This document shows positions 36,575-46,079 of a DNA stretch of 64,000 nucleotides, one piece after another. The translations under genes and the position numbers were made by a program. A model generated the notes under the pieces. That model saw only the letters and a program-made list of their open reading frames with translations. It ran no database searches and was not told the DNA's origin. The DNA is from Amanita rubescens. Its lineage: Eukaryota; Basidiomycota; Agaricomycetes; Agaricales; Amanitaceae. How positions within the stretch are numbered: the first letter of the stretch is position 1; every line of letters begins with the position of its first letter. The stretch covers positions 62,001 through 126,000 of the forward strand of contig WION01000030.1 in assembly GCA_015039365.1 (NCBI GenBank), given 5' to 3'.

Positions 36575-37770
36575 ATGCCCAGCACACGCTCTACTCAAAG
36601 ATCCCCTCCCAAATCTCCTCCCAAATCACGCCGCCGTAAGCGAGCCATGTCATCCACAGATGAAGAAAAAAAAACTAAGAAGGCAAAGAAGGGTGGACAG
36701 TGAGTACTTCACCATTTTTTGCTTCATTAAATGTCACTTCTGTGTAATACAGGTCATCAGAGACCATTCTTGAAGAGAGTAAAACTTCTGTAGCACCTCC
36801 CCAGCATAAAAAACCAACTTCTATGGGAAGCAGCCACCTCCCACCTCCTCCTTCTCAAAAGAGTAAACGAATACGTAAGAAGGTTAGTGAAACAGATGAA
36901 GAGGAGTATGTTGAGAAAGACAGTGGTGAGGATAATGAGGATGACGATACAGCTGGTGATAATGGAGATGGAGATGAAGTTAGTGGAGATGAAGCTAGTG
37001 AAGATGAAATTAGTGGGGATGGTAAGGAAACTAAGGGAACTGATGAAAATGATGAAAGACATGGAAGTGTGTCATTCCTTTTCCATTTTGTTTTTTTAGT
37101 TGATATGTCACATGAAAGATGATGGTGATGAAGGCAAAGTTGATGATAAGAAAGAAGGGGAAAGTGAAGGTTGTTGCCATTTATTTATTTATGGATTTCA
37201 ATTGATATATGACATTTACAGATGCTGATGAGGAAAGCAGAGGGAGTAAGAAGAAAGATAAAGATGGTGAGAAGCATGAAGGTGATTGTTGTCATTCCTG
37301 TATTTATTTATTTATGGATTTCAATTGATATATGACATTTACAGATGCTGATGAGGAAAGCAGAGGGAGTAAGAAGAAAGATAAAGATGGTGAGAAGCAT
37401 AAAGGTGATTGTTGTCATTCCTGTATTTATTTTCTTAATTGACATCACATGCAAGATGCTGAGAAAGGTAAAGGGGTTGATAAGAAAAGAGAGGACAATG
37501 AGAAACATGAAGGTGGTTGTTACAAATTTTTGTTGATTTTTGGGCATTGGTTGATATATGACATTAAAGATACTGATGGGGCAAGCAAAGGGGGTAAGAA
37601 GAGAAAAGAAGACAATGAGAAACATGAAGGTGGTTGTCATTTCTTTGTTTTGGGGTCCCCAGTTGATGTATTTTTGCTATACCAGTGCAAAGTCCATCAC
37701 ATGAAGGTCATCAGGATCTTTCATTGGATGATCTCCAAGGAGCATCATGCACTGTAGGTGGTCATATGCG
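36575..37770 (+). pseudogene. Host-like gene of tandem symmetric micro-exons, broken by element A
   Basis: ATG at 36575 opens MPSTRSTQRSPP, a basic S/P/K/R-rich start. Exon 1 is 36575-36699 and exon 2 36753-37066, the latter very acidic (D/E/G). Then come five small exons, 37119-37169, 37222-37281, 37345-37404, 37456-37512 and 37570-37629, of 51, 60, 60, 57 and 60 nt. All are multiples of three and all in phase 1, so each can be copied or lost without a frameshift. Introns are 50-63 bp; the last acceptor gives an exon from 37686. Each small exon encodes a D/E/K-rich block ending EKHEG-like. Element A cuts the frame after 37770. The charged composition suggests a nuclear or chromatin-associated protein, but no domain is recognised. 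Donors are GTGATT/GTGGTT-like, so the splicing model is inferred. Confidence 0.6.
37222..37629 (+). repeat. Tandem exon-plus-intron repeat
   Basis: The unit starting ATGCTGATGAGG at 37222 recurs at 37345 (period 123 bp) with near identity across both exon and intron; more diverged units start at 37119, 37456 and 37570. The high identity of the 37222 and 37345 units, including the intron, points to a recent duplication of a whole exon-intron module. Confidence 0.8.
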
Positions 37771-38288
37771 TGTTACAAACACGGTACGGACTCCTACATT
37801 ATGATTACATGACACGTCAGACATGCTTACTTTTTCGTATATGCCTACCCCTTCGTCGCATCCCCATTATGTTCATCAAACGGACTACCTCGTTTCCTTA
37901 TCAATCCCCATTCCGTTTACCCTATGCCCAACCCCTTGTTCATACGCGTACCATCCTCTATGCCCCCTGTTTTACCTATACTTGCTATCACCTTTGTTCT
38001 ACTTACGATAAGGCTGTGTTTCTGTACTTGTATATAAACCAATGTACTGTAACGTTGAACCTTAAGTTCGACTTAGTTTGTCTTTGTCAATATCACACCT
38101 CATCTCACCTAAAGAACGTTGTTTCTACTCCATTCATTATCACTCTCAAGGATAAGACTTCTTCTAGTCGTCTTATCACTTAGCTTATTTGTTCACCTAT
38201 TGTTTGACTTGTCCGTTGGACTTAGTCTACTTTGTCAAGCGCTCATAGCATGGATACATCATAGGTGGTGATTGACCTGATCATAACA
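37771..38288 (+). repeat. 5' LTR of element A
   Basis: TGTTACAAACACGG..CATAACA, about 518 bp. The right end is set by analogy with element E, where AACA-AT precedes the primer site. TATATAAA at 38031 is followed 32 nt later by TAAGTTCGACTTA (38063-38075), the predicted start of the RNA. The partial 3' copy matches it closely up to the TATA box. Confidence 0.85.
38031..38075 (+). promoter_or_regulatory. Element A promoter: TATA box and self-primer sequence
   Basis: TATATAAACC (38031-38040) lies about 30 nt ahead of TTAAGTTCGACTTAG. The same 13-mer TAAGTTCGACTTA occurs at the equivalent place in the LTR of element D (minus strand, 57782-57794), although the LTRs have diverged elsewhere. Confidence 0.65.
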
Positions 38289-38290
38289 AT

Positions 38291-38303
38291 TAAGTCGAAC
38301 TTA
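38291..38303 (+). promoter_or_regulatory. Self-primer binding site of element A
   Basis: TAAGTCGAACTTA, 2 nt after the LTR, is a perfect 13-nt reverse complement of 38063-38075 at the presumed RNA 5' end. This is the arrangement of self-priming Tf1/sushi chromoviruses. Confidence 0.8.
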
Positions 38304-38383
38304 TCAAAACGATACCCGAGTATTACCTTGTTGGTGAAACACAAGATAACTATCGAACTTCCGGAGAACCGGCCCGTAGGTTA

Positions 38384-40125
38384 CCGGTCAGCTTGCAACA
38401 ATTTCGGATCAACAGAGGACACCGCCTAACCGTGCTACAAGAGGAACAAGAGGACATTATTATCTAGATCACATCGCTATCTACAACGACCCTAAGGACC
38501 ACCTTTGGAAATACTCGAAAGACCACAGTCTCGTACCAACATCAGAGTTTTGGATACCACAGAGAGCCAACAGACCACCCAACAACGCATTCTATCATCG
38601 ATTCAACGACAAATACTATCTCTTAGGATTTGAAGTCAAATTCGACGAAAATACCAAACGTTGGGGAGGATATAACCCAGGCCCTGAATCAGAACTCACA
38701 TACAAATTCATACCAGACGATTTCTTCAAAGGACCAAAGTGGATAGAAGGAAATCCAGATAACTTGCCTGAAAGCCTACAGCACAGAAGCGCAGTCTCTA
38801 CACCGAAAGCAGCAGTCAAAACTACACCAAAAGGTAAAACTTTTGGAGTAACAGAAGAAAGCGAATCAGGAACCGAATCGAGTGACGAAAACCCCGATCA
38901 GCAATTCGAAAGTTCCAGTGACCTTTCCGAGTTGGAAGACAAAACTGTTCCAGACTTACTTAGCCCGATCGATTTCAACCCGTTTGAAACAGAACAGGAG
39001 AAACCGAATTCCCCAGGACTTCAATACATAGAAGTCGATCCTAAACCCGATCCTAGCCCAGGACCACCAGTACCACCACAGAAACCGCCTACACCACCTC
39101 CAGAACCACCAATAGCTACAATGACGACGCCAGCAATACAACCGATTCCTAGTCTCTTAGGAGAAATCCCTACCTTCACAGGAAAGCGATCTCAAGCACA
39201 GGATTTCATAGATCGAATGGAGCTATTCCTAGATCTCAATCCAGGTCGCATCAACACAGATAGACTTAAAATCGGACTGACGTTATCTATGATAACTGAT
39301 AAAGCTGAGAACTGGAGACGCAATCAGAACGACGATCTTAACAACGCAGCAAAGACGGAAATAACATGGAACGACTAGACAGGATTCAAAACCAGATTCC
39401 TCAACAATTGGCAAGAAATAGATTCACCCGGAAACGCGTACACAGAATTAGTACAGCTACAAAAGCGCAAAGACAAGAAAGGAAAATGAATCTCAATCCC
39501 AAAATACGTTGGTTTATTCAAAGAACTCATAAAGAAAGCTGGAATCACAGGCAGCGCTGCTACCCATATGTTCGGACAAGGACTCGACGCCAACACGTAC
39601 AGAGCAGTCGTAATGAGAGACCCCAAAACCTTGAACGAATGGTACGAAGGAGCACTCAGAGCATACAACACCGAAACACGTATTGGCATTCTAGCAACCA
39701 ACAGAGGAGGGACATCTTCACACAAACCCCCTCGAAACGAATGGGATATGGATCTCGATGCAATAATTCTTGGCGCGTTATCAAAGGACGAACGAACCCG
39801 ACATATCCGCGATGGACTTTGTTTCATATGTCATAAATCGGACCACATGTCAGGACAATGCCCCATGAGGAAGGATAAAGGATCTTATAAAGGGAAGAAG
39901 AAGTTTAATGGAAAGAAAGGAAAGAAATTCGCACACAGTCGTCATATTTGAGCAACCGAAAGGGATGACGATGGCAGTAACTATGAAGACGTCGAAGAGT
40001 CTAGCCAGCAAGAACAAGAAGAAGAAGAAGACACTAGCGACAGAACAATACGCGCTATGTTAAAGAAACTCTCCCCAGATCAACGTATCAACCTCCTTAT
40101 CAACGCGGATAAACCGGATTTTTGA
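38384..40125 (+). pseudogene. Element A Gag
   Basis: One frame covers an N-terminal region (HLWKYSKDHSLVP, then NTKRWGGYNPGPE), an acidic E/S stretch, a P-rich linker, the Gag core (LGEIPTFTGKRSQAQDFIDR, about 39150-39640) and a knuckle CFICHKSDHMSGQCP at about 39830. It has three premature stops: TAG 39376, TGA 39487 and TGA 39949; at the last one element D keeps CGA. It ends GAT TTT TGA at 40117-40125, where pol lies in the -1 frame. No ATG is visible in the first part, so the start may have mutated. Confidence 0.8.
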
Positions 40126-43100
40126 CAGTGGGACACATGTCAGTGGATGCTTGTCCCATAACTTCGGATCCAACTCCAAAGGACGATCTTTCGATATCAC
40201 CTGTAATAGTACGTTCTATTTCAAGCAATCGATTATCTATTCCCCTTGAAGTTGAAACCGAAGACAACACTGAATCAATGACTGCACTGGTCGACAGCGG
40301 TGCAGAAGGTTTATTTATTAACTCATCAATCGCGTACAAATGGAGAAGAAAGAAACTCGCAAAACCAATCCGAGTCAAAAACGTTGACGGCACATATAAT
40401 ACAAATGGAGAAATTTCTGACAAGTGTTTGATCACCATCGATATCAATGGAAAGAAGATGACCGAATGGTTCTTGGTCACTTCACTTGGCGATCAAAACT
40501 TGATACTGGGGCTTCCGTGGCTCGAGAAGCACGACCCAATTATAAGCTGGAGGAATAGAACTCTGGAGTTCTGTAACTCAAAAGAAGACGAATGGAAGGC
40601 ATCAATACGGAGCATCTTGCATCGACTCGATGAAGAAGCAATGCCTAAATGGGAAGAAGACATCGTAATTCGGTATTTGTTGTCACACAAAGGACCAGAA
40701 GAGAAGAGTCTATGTTGGAAACCACCATTTGAAGACATAGGAAGATGGACTGAAGAAGATTATGATGAGATCACAATTAATCGCTATTCACCAGCTCAAC
40801 AAATGGAACATAAGTACAACACCGATCAGAAGGAAATCACGCTACCTCCTGAGTATCTCGAATGGAAAGAGATATTTGAAAAACAAGCGTCAGAACGATT
40901 CCCAGACCGCAGATCATGGGATCACGCAATTGAACTTCGCGAAGATTTTATACCAAAGAAAGGGAAGATCTACCCAATATCACCATTACAACAAAATACG
41001 CTTGACGAATGGATCAAAGAACAATTAACTAAAGGATATATCCGACCATCCAAATCTCTGCAGGCAGCACCATTCTTTTATGTTGAAAAGAAGGATAGCA
41101 AAACACTCAGACCCTGCCAAGACTACCGATACTTGAACGAACATACGAAACCGAACTCTTACCCCTTACCACTCATATCCGATCTGATGCTACAACTTAA
41201 AGGATCGCAATACTTTACGAAACTAGACATCAGATGGGGATACAACAATGTTCGTATCAAAGAAGGAGACGAATGGAAAGCCGCATTCATCACGAATAAA
41301 GGACTATTCGAACCAACAGTTATGTTCTTTGGATTACGCAATTCACCAGCAACATTCCAAGCTATGATGGACGATTACTTCAGGGACTTCATGAACGAAG
41401 GATGGATCGCCATTTACATGGATGACATCTTGATACACGCGCGCAACAAACAAGAACTCGAGAAAAGAACAAAGCTAGTACTCGCAAAATTGAAAGAACA
41501 CGATCTTTACCTGAAACTTGAAAAATGCAAATTTGCCGCCGAAGAAGTGGACTTCTTAGGCATGATAATCACGAAAGACACGATAAAAATGGATCCAATA
41601 AAACTCGCTGGAATCAGAGACTGGCCCCCTCCGACAACAGTTAAACAAGTATGCTCGTTTCTTGGATTTGGAAATTACTACAGACGTTTCATATCCGGAT
41701 TCGCGCACCTTGCATGACCCCTTCACAACTTAACAAAGAAGAACAAAATATGGGAATGGACACTAGAATGTAGAGTCGCCTTTGACTCATTAAAGGAAAG
41801 TTTCGTAACAGCACCAGTACTAAAGATGCCAGATGTCAATCAACCTTTCATACTTGAAACGGACGCATCTAAATGGGCTGTCGGAGCCGCCTTAATGCAG
41901 AAAGATGAAAACGGAGACTTACACCCTTGTGGATATCTCTCACACGCACTTACGCCTACTGAACGAAATTGGCAAATCTATGACCGAGAGCTCTTTGCCA
42001 TAATTTATGCCCTCGACGAATGGAAATACCTACTGCTTGGAGCAGAACACACACTCACTATACACTGCGATCACAAAAACTTAACCTATTACCGCGCACC
42101 ACAATGTCTCACAGCTAGACAAGCAAGATGGTGGAATAATCTCTCAAGATATAATTACCAACTAATTCATGTACCCGGAGCAAAATTAACTCAAGCGGAT
42201 GCCTTATCCCGCCGACCTGATCACACTAATGGAGAAGAAGATGACGAAACAGTCACAATGCTCCCTGACTCATTATTCATTCAAGTCATCGCCGAAGATC
42301 TCCGAGATCAAGTAAAGAATGCAACTCGAAATGATGAGTTTGCTGAAACCATTAGAAGATGCTTAAAGGAGAAAGGAACAGTGCCCCTCCGCACAGCAAT
42401 CACCGATTGGACCGAAGATGACGGAATCATCCTATTCAAAAATAAGGCATACGTTCCAATGGACTCCAATCTTCGCCGATCTATTATTAAAGAATACCAT
42501 GAAGCACCGAGTGCAGGACACCCTGGATTCTTCAAAACACTTAGCCTACTAAGGGAACACTATTGGTGGCCTAGAATGACAACACTTGTTGAAAGTTTTA
42601 TCGACGGATGTCTTACCTGTCAACAGATGAAACCTAATACACACCCCACCGCCGCACCCCTAATGCCGATTAAATCCCATGCACACCGACCATTTCAACA
42701 GATTACTATGGATTTCATCACCGATCTACCGCCTAGTGACGGTTTTGATTCTATCTTTGTCGTGGTCGACCAAGGACTTTCAAAGGGAGTAATTCTATGT
42801 CCCTGTAATAAAACTATTACATCAGCCGAAACCGCCGACCTCTACATCAAAGAAGTTTTCAAGAACTTCGGATTACCAGACATTATGATATCTGACAGAG
42901 GACCGCAATTCGCAGCAAAAGTCTTCAAAGGGATAACTAGTGCACTTCAGATCAAACACAAGATGAGCACCGCTTTTCACCCTCAAACTGATGGACAAAC
43001 GGAACGATATAACGCCGTACTCGAAGTATACCTCCGCATATTCTGCGCTTATGAACCAGACAAATGGAACAAGATACTTCCTATCGCACAATTCACTCAT

Positions 43101-43739
43101 AATTCTAGAACGCATGAAGAACTGAAACAATCACCATTCTATCTCATGTATGGATCTAACCCTGTAGCACTACCCCAGGTTACAGAACAATCAGCTACCC
43201 CTGTAGCAGATGAACGCATCAGACTCCTGATCAAAGCAAGAGAAGAAGCTCTGGCAGCACACGACCTTGCATGCCTCAAAATGGCACAACGAACGATGAA
43301 ACACTCTAAACCGTTCAAAGAAGGAGAAAAGGTTTGGCTAGATTCAAAAAACCTACGCATCCCTTATCAATCATGTAAACTCGCACCTAAACGAGAAGGA
43401 CCCTTCAAGATAAAGAAAGTCTTAGGACCTGTCACCTATCAACTAGACTTACCGAAACAATGGAAGATACACAGTGTTTTCCACGCATGTCTACTATCAC
43501 CATTTAAAGAAACAGAATTCCATGGACCTAACGACACACGTCCACCACCCGATCTAATTGAAGGATCAGAAGAATACGAAATAGAAGCTATTCTCGCACA
43601 CCGAAAGATCGGACGTCAATTACAGTTTCTCGTCAAATGGAAAGGCTATGATACAAGCAAAAACACTTGGGAACCCCAAAGGAACTTGTCAAACGCCGAG
43701 GATATCCTTGACAAATATAAGAAACGTAGGAAACTCTGA
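40122..43739 (+). pseudogene. Element A Pol (PR-RT-RNH-INT-chromodomain)
   Basis: A 1206-codon frame broken by only one TGA at 41715-41717, where element D has CGA after FAHLA. Protease LVDSGAEGLFI (about 40290), RT with IAIYMDDILIHA (about 41410), RNase H ETDASKWAVGA (about 41860), integrase zinc region GHPGFFKTLSLL...CLTCQQMK, DDE parts MDFITDLP, SDRGPQFAA and GQTERYNA, and a chromodomain ending FLVKWKGYDTSKNTWE. The first ATG is 40137; translation probably also enters from gag by a -1 slip. The stop is directly followed by the ATG at 43740. Confidence 0.9.
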
Positions 43740-43785
43740 ATGAGCAAAGATTACACCTACAACACCCAGAAACTACCTATGAATC

Positions 43786-44493
43786 ATGGAATCAACGAGA
43801 ACCTCACCTACGATCTCGCCAACAACAACGAGAGCACCATCACCGGAACCGCCGATATACTCAGTCTTTACCCAGACAATGACGACAACACCACCACCAC
43901 CATTGAATCCCCCGATACATCCAATAATCAGAACACTAGTGGAAGGACAACAATCACCGAACCTAATAGGCCACGCCTCGTTCCTTATCACAGCGCTTCA
44001 GATTCTGACAAAGAGAATCGATCTGATGGTTCACCCAGAACAAGCAGAGCTACGAGTCTTCACGATTCCACAGAAGATCAGGATAACGGAAGACATAATG
44101 AAGATACAAGGAGAGCTAGGAAAATACTTGATAACATGCGAAAGATATATCACAACCCCGATTCCTTTGCCGAATTCGACAAGGAACCAACTGGCAATCT
44201 TCGCAACAGAGGCAATAATAACGATCAAACTAGCCCTAGCAGTCACCGAATCATGGCAGACATCACTCCCCTTGAACCTCAGACAATCTTTACGACATTT
44301 GCAGACTATAACAGCTCAGCTCTCATGCGAAAGACTATTGACGACATTAAAAGACTTTCTGGCCTGTCAATCAATTCTCAAGAACTGGAACGACTTACCA
44401 GACTGTGGCGCATTCTTTCAGACGCAAGACTCGCCAAGGCAATCATCGTCAACGCTCGAGAACGATACAACTATCATTGCGCAGATCTTATAG
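43786..44493 (+). CDS. Element A overlapping ORF (frame +1), MES-type start
   Basis: 235 codons wholly inside the main extra ORF. It begins MESTRTSPTISP and is P/T-rich at first, then helical and hydrophobic (LGKYLITCERYI, then NQLAIFATEAIITIKLALAV). Element D has an ORF at the same place starting METTPPTPFSIS, with a similar helical stretch (ALPYIERRYL, then LITNLFEATTRVTV). In this interval the main frame is low complexity while this frame looks structured in both elements, which argues that this frame is the one under constraint. Similarity was judged by eye. Confidence 0.55.
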   Translation: MESTRTSPTISPTTTRAPSPEPPIYSVFTQTMTTTPPPPLNPPIHPIIRTLVEGQQSPNLIGHASFLITALQILTKRIDLMVHPEQAELRVFTIPQKIRITEDIMKIQGELGKYLITCERYITTPIPLPNSTRNQLAIFATEAIITIKLALAVTESWQTSLPLNLRQSLRHLQTITAQLSCERLLTTLKDFLACQSILKNWNDLPDCGAFFQTQDSPRQSSSTLENDTTIIAQIL

Positions 44494-45037
44494 AAATCTG
44501 GACCAACCTAGATCGTATGGAATGGTATACCAAACTCTCCCATGGATGCACCATCCACCAATTCGGAATCAACCTCTTATGCCGAATCCTCACCGCTGAT
44601 GTAGAACGCTTCTACAAACAAGCCATCTTAGACGTCAGGAATGAAATACACCCTCCGTTCATTCTTAATGACGACCCTAACGATCTCGTCGCCATCCACC
44701 ACAGCTTTGACCCTCATAGGATCGCACCAGACACACAGCATATCTTGGAGCTCACAAATAGAACCGAAATTGGAGCAATCGCCTTAGCTGATCTAGCAGA
44801 TTGAGTCAAGGAGATTGCCGAATCTTCTAGACGGACTACCGCATGGACAGAAGATCTGTTTACCAAAGGAGCTAAACCGCAGCAACTCTCTCACAATGCT
44901 TACGAAGAGGTTGCCCACGTCATGATGGAATTAGATCTCCATCAGAATCTTATACCTTCTATGCCTGTCGCCCAGACCGCTGAAAGATTTAAGAACCTCG
45001 GACACTCGCTCATTCCCCAACACAACCTTTATCGATT

Positions 45038-45415
45038 ATGGAAGGGAACGCAGAACAAACCCAACAGATCCCCACCATCTCCAACGCCACAACGGCGTCC
45101 ACCCCCACCACCTTCAGCATCGGCACCTTCGACGGTCGAGAACACCTCGCCCGCATTCACCAGGAAATCTCGGATTTCCTCCACTACCAGTCCCACGTCT
45201 GGCTTTTCGCCACCACATCCCTACCGCCAACAGTCCCTCGTCCCGACGACGAATCAAAGGAGCGCATCATCAAGCTCCTCAAAGAAGAGAACCGACGCCT
45301 CAAGGTTCTCCACAAACTCCTCAACTCGCTTGAGGCCAATAACGAAGAACTCGTCCAAACGTATACGGACACACCCACCGACTGGAACGCAGGAGGATGG
45401 AATCAAGACGAATGA
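45038..45415 (+). CDS. Element A small overlapping ORF with coiled coil
   Basis: 125 codons in a third frame, over the P-rich tail of the main extra ORF. It begins MEGNAEQTQQIP and has an L/K/E-rich heptad-like stretch (RIIKLLKEENRRLKVLHKLL) near residues 75-95. Element D has no obvious counterpart. It could be chance: the P-rich main frame forces a biased alternative frame. Confidence 0.3.
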   Translation: MEGNAEQTQQIPTISNATTASTPTTFSIGTFDGREHLARIHQEISDFLHYQSHVWLFATTSLPPTVPRPDDESKERIIKLLKEENRRLKVLHKLLNSLEANNEELVQTYTDTPTDWNAGGWNQDE

Positions 45416-45510
45416 CTTCACCGTCTTCGTTGACAACTCAGCCGGCTATCATCCTTACGACGATGAAGACGCCCGCCACAACCTCGACACCTAGAGGATA
45501 CCCGCATATT

Positions 45511-45543
45511 GTTGTTGCGGTCAACAACGTAGAGGAGAGCTAG
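45511..45543 (+). promoter_or_regulatory. Hairpin and polypurine tract of element A
   Basis: GTTGTTG-CGGT-CAACAAC (45511-45528) is a perfect 7-bp stem with a tetraloop, directly followed by GTAGAGGAGAGCTAG and then the 3' LTR at 45544. Element D has the same hairpin and almost the same purine tract. The purine tract should prime plus-strand DNA; the hairpin role is unknown. Confidence 0.75.
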
Positions 45544-45701
45544 TGTTACAAACACGGTACGGACTCCTACATTATGATTACATGACACGTCGGACATGCT
45601 TACTTTTTCGTATATGCCTACCCCTTCGTCGCATCCCCATTATGTTCATCAAACGGACTACCTCGTTTCCTTATCGATCCCCATTCCGTTTACCCTATGC
45701 C
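45544..45701 (+). repeat. 3' LTR of element A, first part
   Basis: Matches the first 158 bp of the 5' LTR with few changes, for example GTCGGAC for GTCAGAC. It is cut by element B; the sequence resumes at 55181 (55181-55295), ending at the TATA box where element C begins. Confidence 0.9.
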
Positions 45702-45973
45702 TGTAAGGCTCGTACGTCAGTAGAAGCCGGACGTTGTATATATCTATGCTCAAGACTCTGGGGAGTTTGTCTAACTCCCAATTTTATCTCTTTCCGTATA
45801 TAGCATTAGTATAGTTACGCGTGACTACTTAAGTCACCTTATACCTATTAGATAAGCAGTCAATTCTTGTAACGCGCACATTAGCACTACCGGAATACAC
45901 CCAGTACAGTGCACCGCGCGTTTGAATAACTCGGAGATTATATCTCCACTATTATAAACTTATCAACTTTACA
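45702..45973 (+). repeat. 5' LTR of element B
   Basis: TGTAAGGCTCG..ACTTTACA, 272 bp, identical to the 3' copy. It contains GGGAGTT-TGTCT-AACTCCC, a perfect 7-bp inverted repeat, and a TTACGCGTGAC word shared with the solo LTR at 12429. After the LTR comes CTTTTTTGCACTACC, with no tRNA-type TGG site and no complement in the LTR, so the primer is unknown. Confidence 0.9.
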
Positions 45974-46079
45974 CTTTTTTGCACTACCACGTTGTGTGTA
46001 GTAGCGCGGCAACTTACAATCGAAAATCAACCAAAAACCTAGAAAAACAAACAAACTCAAAATTAAATAGAACGACGCG

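Larger units (their letters stand above)
43740..45494 (+). pseudogene. Element A extra ORF, main frame
   Basis: 585 codons with one TGA at 44802-44804. The first 150 codons are low complexity (N, T, D, S, R). A conserved region follows with RLWRILSDARLAKAI, NYHCADLIEIW and LLCRILTADVERFY, matching element D. The tail is P-rich (PQRRPPPPPSAS) and ends DEDARHNLDT against DDDAMHNMNT in D. An ATG at 43779 sits 7 nt ahead of the ATG of the overlapping frame, as in D. No known domain; a structural, envelope-like or silencing-related role cannot be told apart. Confidence 0.75.
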
